DNA of 12,253 nt from NCBI GenBank assembly GCA_036524155.1, contig DATDCV010000133.1, positions 1 to 12,253 on the forward strand, read 5' to 3'. This document shows positions 6,528-12,253 of the stretch, piece by piece (position 1 is the first letter of the stretch; each line of letters starts with the position of its first letter). The notes beneath the pieces are model-generated. The model was not told the origin of the DNA, made no database searches, and saw only the letters and a list, made by a program, of their open reading frames with translations. The stretch comes from DATDCV01 sp036524155 (lineage in GTDB: Bacteria; Verrucomicrobiota; Verrucomicrobiia; Limisphaerales; UBA8199). Both the position numbers and the translations under genes were made by a program.

Positions 6528-8588
6528 CTAAGCCCCAGGCACCTTCGCTTGCAGTTCGCTCAGCCACGCTTCGGCTTCCGCATCACTCGGCGCACGCCAG
6601 TCGCCTCGGGGGGAGAGAGAGCCGCCGGAACCAACTTTGGGTCCATTCGGAATCGCGCTGCGCTTGAATTGGCTCAGCTTGAAGAAGCGATACAGGAAAA
6701 CCTCGAGCCACTTCTTTATCGTCGGCAGGTCATATTGCGTTCGCTTGTCCGCCGGCAACAAGTCCGGCCAATCGCCACGCTCTTTGTCGGCCCACGCATT
6801 GAGCGCGAGGAAGGCGACTTTGCTGGGGCGAAAGCCGTACCGCGTGACATAATAGAGGTTGAAATCCTGGAGCTCGTAAGGGCCCACGGTTTCCGACGTT
6901 TTTTGGGCCGGACGCGCCGAGTCGCCGGTTGCCGGCGGCACCAGTTCCGGAGAAATCTCCGTGTCCAGGATCGCCTGCAAAGTCACATTCGCCAACTGGT
7001 CAAATTGTCTGGAGTTGATCACCCAGCGAATCAGGTACTGGATGAGCGTCTTGGCGACGGAAACGTTGACATTATAGTGGGACATGTGGTCGCCCACACC
7101 GTAAGTCATCCAGCCCAGCGCGAGCTCGCTCAGGTCCCCCGTTCCCAGGACCAGCCCCTGGTGCAAGTTCGCCAGCCGAAACAAGTGCGAGGTCCGCTCT
7201 CCGGCCTGCACGTTCTCGAAAGTAACGTCGTAAACCTGCTCGCCCCGCGTGAAAGGATGGCCGATATCGCGGAACATCTGGTGGCACGCGGGTTTGATGT
7301 CGATCTCACCTGCCGTGACACCCAGCGCGTTCATCAGGTTGCGCGCGTTGGTCAGCGTCAGTTTGCTGGTGGCAAAGCCGGGCATCGTATAGGCCAGGAT
7401 GTTCTTGCGCGGCCAGCTCAACCGGTCCATCGCCTTGGCCGCGACAATCAGCGCCTGGGTCGAATCCAGCCCGCCGGAGATACCGATGACCACCTTTTTT
7501 GTGCCCGTGCTCGAGAGCCGCTTGAGCAAGCCGTGCACCTGGATGTTGTAGGCCTCGTAACACCTTTCGTCGCGCTCGCGCGGATCGCTCGGCACGTAGG
7601 GAAACCGCGCGATCTTTCGCTGCAACGGGACGACTTTCTCGGGCACCTGGAACTCGAATGGGATGCGCCGCACGGCCTGGACGCGGCCGGCGCAATCGCG
7701 CACTGCGTCGCCAAACGTTGTCATGCGCATCCGGTCCTGAAGGAGACGTTCCAGATCGATATCGGCCGTGATGAGCTGCTCGCGATTGGCAAACCTCTCG
7801 GCCTCAGCCAGCAGGTCGTTGTTTTCGTAGATTAGAGCGTGTCCATCCCACGCCAGGTCGGTGGTCGATTCGCCGGGACCGGCGGCCGAATACAGATACG
7901 CCGCAATGCATTTGCCTGATTGCGACGCGCACAGGTCGCGACGGTAGGCGGCCTTCCCGATCGTAATGTTGCTCGCCGAGAGATTCGCCAGCACCGTCGC
8001 TCCCGCCAGCGCCGCGTAGGTGCTCGGCGGAACCGGCGCCCAAACATCCTCGCAGATCTCCACGTGCAACTTAAAGCCATCGACTGTGGTGGCCTCGAAG
8101 AGCAAATCGTTCCCGAAAGGCACCCTGCAGCCCAGCACTGTCACCTCCCGGCTGACGGCGTCGAAACCCGAGGCGAACTGCCGCTTCTCGTAAAACTCGC
8201 GGTAATTCGGCAGGTAAGTCTTGGGAGCCAGCCCAAGTATCCGCCCCCGGTGAATCACCGTGCCGCAGTTGAACAGTCTCCCGTCCACCGCCAGCGGAGT
8301 GCCAACTATAAGCACCGGCGTCAGAGACTCGCTCGCGCGAAGGAGCCGTTCCAGGCCGTTCCTGCAGGCCTCCAGCAGCGCCTCCTGCTGGAACAAATCT
8401 TCATTGGAATAAGCCGAGATTCCCAGCTCAGGAAACAAAGCGACCGCAGCCCCCGCCTCCGAAGCCTGCCTCGCCAATTCGAGCGTGCGCTCGGTGTTGA
8501 ATCGCGGATCCGCAACGCGGAGCGACGGGATGCACACAGCGACCCTGATGAACCCGTGACTGTAGAGGGAATGGAACCGCTCAGGCAT
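6528..8588 (-). CDS. nadE: Glutamine-dependent NAD+ synthetase
   Basis: Two-domain cytosolic enzyme (EC 6.3.5.1) that makes NAD+ from nicotinic acid adenine dinucleotide with ATP, using ammonia released from glutamine. It has 686 residues from the ATG at 8588. An in-frame TTG at 8597 would add three. Length matches the long form (about 680 in Mycobacterium tuberculosis). The N-terminal glutaminase is a nitrilase-fold domain with its Glu-Lys-Cys triad visible: Glu54 in LFPELGIS, Lys123 in LAPKTYLPNYREF, and Cys179 in HVEICEDVW. The synthetase domain begins near 330 and has the ATP-binding P-loop SGGLDS at 371-376. GTGDLSELALGWMTYGVGDH follows and matches the family. The opening HGFIRVAVC resembles the actinobacterial enzyme and supports the chosen start. 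No Shine-Dalgarno sequence is visible. It is the first gene of the minus-strand run, and its promoter should lie within 8589-8888. Confidence 0.96.
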   Translation of the reverse strand: MPERFHSLYSHGFIRVAVCIPSLRVADPRFNTERTLELARQASEAGAAVALFPELGISAYSNEDLFQQEALLEACRNGLERLLRASESLTPVLIVGTPLAVDGRLFNCGTVIHRGRILGLAPKTYLPNYREFYEKRQFASGFDAVSREVTVLGCRVPFGNDLLFEATTVDGFKLHVEICEDVWAPVPPSTYAALAGATVLANLSASNITIGKAAYRRDLCASQSGKCIAAYLYSAAGPGESTTDLAWDGHALIYENNDLLAEAERFANREQLITADIDLERLLQDRMRMTTFGDAVRDCAGRVQAVRRIPFEFQVPEKVVPLQRKIARFPYVPSDPRERDERCYEAYNIQVHGLLKRLSSTGTKKVVIGISGGLDSTQALIVAAKAMDRLSWPRKNILAYTMPGFATSKLTLTNARNLMNALGVTAGEIDIKPACHQMFRDIGHPFTRGEQVYDVTFENVQAGERTSHLFRLANLHQGLVLGTGDLSELALGWMTYGVGDHMSHYNVNVSVAKTLIQYLIRWVINSRQFDQLANVTLQAILDTEISPELVPPATGDSARPAQKTSETVGPYELQDFNLYYVTRYGFRPSKVAFLALNAWADKERGDWPDLLPADKRTQYDLPTIKKWLEVFLYRFFKLSQFKRSAIPNGPKVGSGGSLSPRGDWRAPSDAEAEAWLSELQAKVPGA

Positions 8589-8888
8589 AAGGGACAATTA
8601 CCAGCAGCCTGCGGTCAAAACAAGGCCAACCCACGCTCCTGCTTCCGCAAGGGCTGCAGCAAGACGTTGCCTCGTTACTGTGCGGTCGTGTCCTCGCCCG
8701 CAACAGACCCCAGTCTCCCATGGCCAAATGGCTGCAGTTTACGAATTAGTAAAGGTGAGGGGCATGATGCGTAACAGATTGCCGGAAAGAAACTTTCGTC
8801 ACCCGAGCCCGTCTGCGTCGTATGGATCCTAAGGTCTCTTGGTCCGAGGGATGCTGTGTCAAAAGTGATTTCTTTTTGAGGCACGACT
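8589..8888. other. Intergenic region between divergent genes, expected to hold promoters
   Basis: These 300 bases separate the starts of nadE (minus) and the plus-strand membrane-protein gene, so promoters for both are expected here. I cannot assign convincing -35/-10 boxes. A small inverted repeat GAAAG-AAA-CTTTC lies at 8785-8797. The only solid signal is the ribosome-binding site before 8889. I see no RNA gene and no plausible small ORF. Confidence 0.45.
8878..8881 (+). promoter_or_regulatory. Shine-Dalgarno GAGG for the gene at 8889
   Basis: GAGG sits seven bases before the ATG at 8889, a standard spacing. It fixes the start and contrasts with the five minus-strand genes, which show no such sequence. 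Confidence 0.6.
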
Positions 8889-9653
8889 ATGACGGAAACT
8901 GCGCCCGGAGCCGGTCCCAGAGTCTTTGAGGTGGGGCCGGACCGAGTCACATTCGGGGCAACAGAGGCGGTGATCGAAGCGAAACACGCCTTGCCTGACT
9001 GGGATGTACGCGAAATCAACCATGTCCCGGTTTATGTCCAGGACAGAAAGTTTTACCTGGTGGCGAAGACCAAGGCGGAAGCGCCCTATGCGGTGCGTTA
9101 CCTGTTAAAACCCTGGCCGGAGTACCAGGCCACGAACGCCAACGGTTTCCTCACCTACGATGCCGACGTGGTAGGCGCCCGGGATGCTCAACTGCGTGCC
9201 GGCCAGGTGGATGATGTCGGGCATGCCTTCCTCATGCCGATTTACCCGGTGCTCGGGCTGTTGTGGTCTGGCGCGCAGAAACGGTTGGTCCGGTTCGGGT
9301 TTGTGCCCCACGCCATCACGGGCTTTTCCATTTTTGTCACCTTTTCTTTGGTGTTTGGCCAGACCGTATTCGCGCTGATATTGCTCAACAGCAGCTTTCG
9401 CGTCGGCCAGGTGATCGTCGGCGGTTTTCTCCGGGCCATGGCCAACTCCGACCACCTGGTCTGGGGGCCGTTCGCTTTATCAGTCACGCTGCTGGATATC
9501 CTCCTGCTGGTCATGCTGATTGTGGATACGCTGGTCAGGTATTCCCTCTATATGCGCGATGACCAGTGGGCTGGCGGTTTCTTCGAGTGGATTGTTCCAC
9601 ATCGCAAACCCAAGGCGGCGACGGCACCGCGCGGCGTGGCTCCACAAACCTAG
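8889..9653 (+). CDS. Unrecognised membrane protein with soluble N-terminal half
   Basis: I do not recognise this 254-residue protein. Residues 1-112 look soluble and mixed alpha/beta (VPVYVQDRKFYLVAKTKAEA, about 46-65). From about 113 onward hydrophobic stretches dominate: a short one near 114-126, a long one at 141-168 (GFSIFVTFSLVFGQTVFALI) and another at 195-216 (FALSVTLLDILLLVMLIVDT). The C-terminus (WIVPHRKPKAATAP...) is basic and proline/alanine-rich, suggesting a cytoplasmic tail. There is no signal peptide at the N-terminus. The good Shine-Dalgarno and GC-rich codon use indicate a real gene. It is transcribed divergently from nadE, and its stop lies only 14 bases before the left inverted repeat of the RAYT unit. 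No function is proposed. Confidence 0.8.
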   Translation: MTETAPGAGPRVFEVGPDRVTFGATEAVIEAKHALPDWDVREINHVPVYVQDRKFYLVAKTKAEAPYAVRYLLKPWPEYQATNANGFLTYDADVVGARDAQLRAGQVDDVGHAFLMPIYPVLGLLWSGAQKRLVRFGFVPHAITGFSIFVTFSLVFGQTVFALILLNSSFRVGQVIVGGFLRAMANSDHLVWGPFALSVTLLDILLLVMLIVDTLVRYSLYMRDDQWAGGFFEWIVPHRKPKAATAPRGVAPQT

Positions 9654-9667
9654 CCCGAATACCCAGA

Positions 9668-9689
9668 GGCAGGGTCAGACCGTAGAAAG
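9668..9689 (+). repeat. Left inverted repeat of the RAYT unit
   Basis: This 22-base repeat has the core GGGTCAGACCGT followed by AGAAAG. It matches the reverse complement of 10739-10761 except for two substitutions and one extra A in the right copy. It lies 50 bases before the RAYT start codon. Confidence 0.85.
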
Positions 9690-9739
9690 CTCCGCAGTTC
9701 ACCGTTGACTTCAAAGCCAGCCCGGCGGAACACTGGACC

Positions 9740-10708
9740 ATGCCACGGAAGATGCGGGTTGAATTTGTCGGCGCCATTTTTCACGTTATGAGCCGTGGCG
9801 ATCAGCGAGAGGACATCTTCTTCGAGGACGTTGACCGGCACGATTTCATCAAGACGCTGGCCGAGACCTGTCAAAAGACCGACTGGCAGGTGCATGCTTT
9901 TTGTCTCCTGCGCAACCATTACCATTTGGTGGTCGAAACTCCTAATGCCAACCTGGTAGCGGGGATGCAATGGCTTCAAAGCACCTACACGATCCGCCTC
10001 AATAACCGGCACGCATTGACCGGTCACGTGCTGAGCGGGCGGTACAAAGCGCAACTGGTGGAGGGCAGCGGCAACGGCTATCTCCGAACGGCCTGTGATT
10101 ATGTGCACTTGAACCCGGTCCGGGCGAAACTGCTCGCGCCGGAGGATCGGCTCTTAGCCTATCCTTGGAGCAGCTTTGGGTTCTATCTGGCGGCGCGGCA
10201 ACACCGCCCCGCCTGGTTGCGGGTAGACCGGCTCCTGGGCGAGCACGGCATTCAGCAGGACACGCCGGTGTCGCGTCAGGAGTTCGAGCGCCGCATGGAG
10301 AGACGGCGTTTGGAGGAAATGGACCCCGAGGCATTAGAGACATTGCGCAACGACTGGTGCCTGGGCCGTGACGCCTTCCGCAAGCAGTGCTTGGAGAGGA
10401 TGGAGGACAAGGTGACCGACAACCACCCGGGCAGCGCGAGGTTGGAGACCGCAGCGGCCAAGGCTGAGCGCTTGATCGCCAACGAACTGGCGAGGATCCA
10501 CTGGACCGGTGACGATCTCCTTCATAGGCCTAAGAGTGATCCCCTCAAGCTGGCGCTGGCGGCCAGATTGCGTCGAGAGACGACCCTGTCGATAAAGCAG
10601 ATTGCTGAACGGCTCAGCCTGGGAAAGCCCAAGGGCGCCAAGAGCAACCTGCATAAATGGATGAACCATAAGCCAGAAGAGGCCTCCCAACCTAAACTCG
10701 ACCTCTAA
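9740..10708 (+). CDS. REP-associated tyrosine transposase (RAYT, Y1_Tnp/IS200-like domain)
   Basis: Single-strand HUH endonuclease/transposase of the Y1 family, 322 residues. The N-terminal Y1_Tnp domain (about 5-130) shows the typical opening GAIFHVMSRGDQREDIFFED and the HUH metal-binding motif as His60-Tyr61-His62 in LRNHYHLVVETPN. The likely catalytic tyrosine is Tyr121 in CDYVHLNPVRAKL. After the core, YPWSSFGFYL (141-150) is also typical of RAYTs. A C-terminal extension (about 175-322) includes an Arg/Glu-rich helix and an apparent helix-turn-helix (TTLSIKQIAERLSLG, 281-295), like the C-terminal DNA-binding region of longer family members. All key residues are present and the frame is intact. 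It probably recognises the inverted repeats that flank it. The ATG is chosen because MPRKMRVEF is the usual family start. Only a weak GGCGG-like sequence precedes it. Confidence 0.93.
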   Translation: MPRKMRVEFVGAIFHVMSRGDQREDIFFEDVDRHDFIKTLAETCQKTDWQVHAFCLLRNHYHLVVETPNANLVAGMQWLQSTYTIRLNNRHALTGHVLSGRYKAQLVEGSGNGYLRTACDYVHLNPVRAKLLAPEDRLLAYPWSSFGFYLAARQHRPAWLRVDRLLGEHGIQQDTPVSRQEFERRMERRRLEEMDPEALETLRNDWCLGRDAFRKQCLERMEDKVTDNHPGSARLETAAAKAERLIANELARIHWTGDDLLHRPKSDPLKLALAARLRRETTLSIKQIAERLSLGKPKGAKSNLHKWMNHKPEEASQPKLDL

Positions 10709-10715
10709 TCGTTTA

Positions 10716-10725
10716 GCTCATGAGC
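10716..10725. repeat. Perfect 10-base palindrome GCTCATGAGC
   Basis: A perfect palindrome eight bases after the RAYT stop codon, inside the right end of the unit and before the right inverted repeat. It could be part of a REP-like foldback at the element end. It has no counterpart at the left end. Confidence 0.45.
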
Positions 10726-10738
10726 CATGACTCACCGA

Positions 10739-10761
10739 CTTTTCAACGGTCTGACCCCGCC
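10739..10761 (-). repeat. Right inverted repeat of the RAYT unit
   Basis: Read on the minus strand it carries the same GGGTCAGACCGT core as the left repeat at 9668-9689. The outer GGC/GGC ends match, and the inner end is TGAAAAG instead of AGAAAG. It begins 31 bases after the RAYT stop codon. Confidence 0.85.
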
Positions 10762-10774
10762 TATGACGTAACAC

Positions 10775-10778
10775 GAGG
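10775..10778 (+). promoter_or_regulatory. Shine-Dalgarno GAGG for the immunity-like gene
   Basis: GAGG lies nine bases before the ATG at 10788. It starts 14 bases after the right inverted repeat, so the promoter for this gene must lie in or upstream of the RAYT unit. Confidence 0.5.
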
Positions 10779-10787
10779 CAACGGATT

Positions 10788-11372
10788 ATGAGCCGGTTCT
10801 TTCGACTGATCCAGCGGGACAACTTAGTCAAGCACTCATTCATCGCGGACAAGTGGGACCTGAAGGGTTTCGAACGTAAGGAGCTGTATCGGGGCCAGGC
10901 ATTACGCGGCTGGCCAGAGGGAGTCAGTTTCATCGCCTCAACACAAGAAATGGCTGGGGATCTTGATGATTTCGTTGTCAACGATGCAGATGTCCCGCTG
11001 GTAACTGACCGCGTGGTCAGATTACTCAGCACCCTCAAAGTTCCACCGTTCCAGGCGCTCCAAGCTTTGGCAGTCTGGCCATCGCATCGAAGAGAGGCGG
11101 TATTCGTTTTGAACTTCAGCGCCTTAGTTCCAGGACTGGATCTGCAGAAAACGAAGTTCGAAAGATACCCGAAGGACTTTTCGGATCCCGACCTGAGGAA
11201 TAGAATCTGGTTCACGATGGCACCCGTTCTCATACGCAAGGCAGTCTTGGGTTGGGACTTTTTTAGGTGCGAAGAGTACCCCAATCACCTGTTTGCTTCG
11301 GAGAGGTTCAAACACTCCTTTGGGAGCAAAGGCATGACCGGGGTCAGCTTCGCCCCTGTTCAGGCTTCGTAA
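10788..11372 (+). CDS. DUF1629/Imm11-like immunity-type protein
   Basis: A 194-residue, probably cytoplasmic protein that resembles the DUF1629/Imm11 group (related to Imm43) of immunity proteins in polymorphic toxin systems. Such proteins bind and neutralise a cognate toxin. The resemblance rests on the order of weak motifs: ADVPLVTDRVVRLLSTL (67-83, the 'S/T-x-R-V-V-x-L-L' helix), FVLNFSALVPGLDLQKTKFE (106-125, the 'LN...LD...S-K' segment), and the ending LFASERFKHSFGSKGMTGVS (168-187) with FAP, matching the usual 'S-E-R-x-K-x-x...G-x-x-F' finish. No signal peptide or membrane segment is seen. No toxin gene is adjacent, so it would be an orphan. GC content is lower than in the left genes (about 52-53% in two sampled lines), suggesting different ancestry. 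The family call comes from reading motifs by eye, without a profile search. Confidence 0.65.
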   Translation: MSRFFRLIQRDNLVKHSFIADKWDLKGFERKELYRGQALRGWPEGVSFIASTQEMAGDLDDFVVNDADVPLVTDRVVRLLSTLKVPPFQALQALAVWPSHRREAVFVLNFSALVPGLDLQKTKFERYPKDFSDPDLRNRIWFTMAPVLIRKAVLGWDFFRCEEYPNHLFASERFKHSFGSKGMTGVSFAPVQAS

Positions 11373-11417
11373 CCCCCATCAGCAATAATCTGGAAAACTT
11401 GCTCGTCGCTCATAAAC

Positions 11418-11972
11418 ATGCCCATAAGACCCTCCCGAGAGGACATCTATAAGGTAACAGAACTGGTCTCATGTTCTGCCTGCGCCGATGAGGCTCTCAT
11501 CCGGCTGGTGAAATACTTCCGCAGCCGCGGGCTCGATCTAGCTAATGAGCTGAGACAGGTAGACATCGAATGTGCCGTCTCGGAGGTCCGCGACCAATTG
11601 ACGCTCTTGTTCAAAAGCGAGCCATTGCCGCGTGAGGTCGGGTTTATTTACTTCGGATTGTTTGATCTTCGTTTGGACGAGGGCAGTGGCTCCCATGTCG
11701 GCTTCTATATTTGCGGTGGATATGCTTTCGATCGTGCCGACTCCGACTCGCTTTGTAATCCGTGTTACTTCCCAGAAGACCGCAGTGTCTCATCCGGCCT
11801 GCTCGATCTCATTAAGGTTATGGCTATAACAAGGCCGAGCGGCCGGGACTTTTTAGAATATACCGTGATGCTCGCAGCGGCGGCATTGCTGGTCAGATTC
11901 GGACTCCCATCTCTTGGCAGACCCTGCAAGCTGATAGTTGGTTTCGACGATGGAGATTACATAGAATTGTAG
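11418..11972 (+). CDS. Unrecognised protein, possible second immunity-type gene
   Basis: I do not recognise this 184-residue, acidic, probably cytoplasmic protein. It starts with a helical region (about 5-70) containing Cys19 and Cys22 in VSCSACADE. A beta-rich middle follows (VGFIYFGLFDLRLDEGSGSH, 74-93, and VGFYICGGYAFDRADSDSL, 94-112), then NPCYFPEDRSVSSGLLDLI (114-132), and it ends with VGFDDGDYIEL. The layout of a strand pair, an acidic loop, 'Y-F-P' and a Ser-led helix recalls small proteins found in toxin immunity clusters, but I cannot name a family. It follows the Imm11-like gene by 45 bases in the same reading frame, with no intervening stop other than the first gene's own. No Shine-Dalgarno precedes the ATG, so translation may be coupled. 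GC content is low (about 48% in one sampled line). Confidence 0.7.
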   Translation: MPIRPSREDIYKVTELVSCSACADEALIRLVKYFRSRGLDLANELRQVDIECAVSEVRDQLTLLFKSEPLPREVGFIYFGLFDLRLDEGSGSHVGFYICGGYAFDRADSDSLCNPCYFPEDRSVSSGLLDLIKVMAITRPSGRDFLEYTVMLAAAALLVRFGLPSLGRPCKLIVGFDDGDYIEL

Positions 11973-12033
11973 GTGAAGGTGCTCAAACCGAAAAAAGGGG
12001 TCGCCCATAGTGCGCTTTGCTCTGTGCCTGACA

Positions 12034-12054
12034 TTGATAGTTGATAGTTGATAG
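12034..12054. repeat. Three tandem copies of the 7-base unit TTGATAG
   Basis: Three perfect head-to-tail copies of TTGATAG occupy the spacer between two convergent genes. They are followed directly by GGTCAACCC. Heptamer microsatellites like this occur in intergenic DNA of several bacterial groups (for example the short tandem repeats of cyanobacteria). No function is indicated. Confidence 0.85.
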
Positions 12055-12073
12055 GGTCAACCCAGAATGGCGC

Positions 12074-12253
12074 TTAGATAGCGGGCCCTTTTTTACGGCA
12101 TTTGCTTCGGTGCAGCATTTCCTTCATCAGGTGGCGCGGGCGCTCCTTGTATAGCGGAACCGAAAAGATGTCGGCTCGCGGCGAGCCATTGGACCAGGAA
12201 TGGACGCGCGAAGGGTCGCCGATGACGGCTAACTGCTCGGGATGCTGCACGGG
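12074..12253 (-). CDS. C-terminal part of an unrecognised protein, running off the right edge
   Basis: A minus-strand frame is open from the right edge for 59 codons and ends at a TAA at 12074-12076. By hand count about 70% of codons end in G or C, which fits the GC-rich genes of this window and supports real coding. Visible stretches include EQLAVIGDPSRVHSWSNG and ADIFSVPLYKERPRHLMKEM, and the tail is basic (SKCRKKGPAI). I do not recognise the family. The start lies outside the window. It is convergent with the gene ending at 11972. Confidence 0.55.
   Translation of the reverse strand, partial: PVQHPEQLAVIGDPSRVHSWSNGSPRADIFSVPLYKERPRHLMKEMLHRSKCRKKGPAI

Larger units (their letters stand above)
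9668..10761 (+). mobile_element. RAYT unit: Y1 transposase gene between inverted repeats
   Basis: A unit of about 1.1 kb bounded by inverted repeats of about 22 bases with the shared core GGGTCAGACCGT. It contains a single transposase-type gene of the REP-associated tyrosine transposase family. The unit fits exactly between the preceding membrane-protein gene (stop 14 bases to the left) and the immunity-like gene (start 27 bases to the right). RAYTs are normally single-copy, vertically kept genes that act on nearby REP palindromes rather than classical insertion sequences. Whether this unit moves as a whole cannot be told from one copy. Confidence 0.75.

Noticed and set aside
6465..7835. A 456-codon open frame on the plus strand opposite nadE
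   Set aside because: It is antisense to nadE, whose catalytic motifs are intact on the other strand, and its translation has no domain-like pattern.
8665..8675. An 11-base match in inverted orientation to 10773-10783 around the Shine-Dalgarno of the immunity-like gene
   Set aside because: Matches of this length are expected by chance dozens of times in a 12 kb window on both strands. The flanks do not extend it convincingly.
7920..8774. A 284-codon open frame on the plus strand overlapping the nadE start and the intergenic region
   Set aside because: It is mostly antisense to nadE, has a basic and low-complexity composition and no ribosome-binding site. The part beyond nadE gives no conserved-looking sequence.
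12053..12067. AGGGTCA near the right end as a relic copy of the RAYT repeat
   Set aside because: Only seven bases match and the following GACCGT core is missing, so it cannot be told from chance.
1..12253. CRISPR arrays, tRNA or rRNA genes
   Set aside because: I saw no regularly spaced repeats and no cloverleaf-like or rRNA-like sequence on reading through the intergenic regions.

Overview
This looks like chromosomal DNA of a fairly GC-rich bacterium. No gene here fixes the phylum. The glutamine-dependent two-domain NAD synthetase, the extended CstA, the scarcity of Shine-Dalgarno sequences before the minus-strand genes and the flanked RAYT-type transposase would fit a Verrucomicrobiota or related PVC-group genome. 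That placement is inference and has not been tested by any search.

Left and centre (about 220 to 8588): five tightly spaced minus-strand genes, read right to left. They are nadE (glutamine-dependent NAD+ synthetase), cstA (CstA-family carbon-starvation transporter with a long tail ending in Cys-Cys), a membrane-anchored alpha/beta hydrolase, a BrkB/YihY-family membrane protein with a winged-helix-like C-terminus, and ald (alanine dehydrogenase). Gaps run from 41 to 149 bases, so co-transcription of some neighbours is possible. CstA-family pyruvate or peptide uptake and alanine/pyruvate interconversion by Ald form a plausible metabolic pair, separated by two genes of unrelated function.

Centre right (8589 to 9653): a 300-base intergenic space with no gene I can support divides nadE from a plus-strand gene with a clear ribosome-binding site, encoding an unrecognised protein with a soluble N-terminal half and a membrane C-terminal half.

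Right (9668 to 11972): a REP-associated tyrosine transposase (RAYT, Y1_Tnp family) sits between near-perfect inverted repeats of about 22 bases, making a self-contained unit of about 1.1 kb. Directly beyond its right repeat are two plus-strand genes of visibly lower GC content. The first resembles DUF1629/Imm11-type immunity proteins of polymorphic toxin systems, the second is unrecognised. No toxin gene is seen. This is the most accessory-looking part of the window.

Right edge: a short spacer carries three perfect copies of a 7-base unit, followed by the C-terminal 59 codons of a minus-strand gene that runs off the window. The left edge (1 to 219) holds no gene I can support. I see no tRNA, rRNA or CRISPR array. 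Nothing here proves a new system. The best leads are the orphan immunity-like pair beside the RAYT unit and the Cys-Cys tail of CstA.
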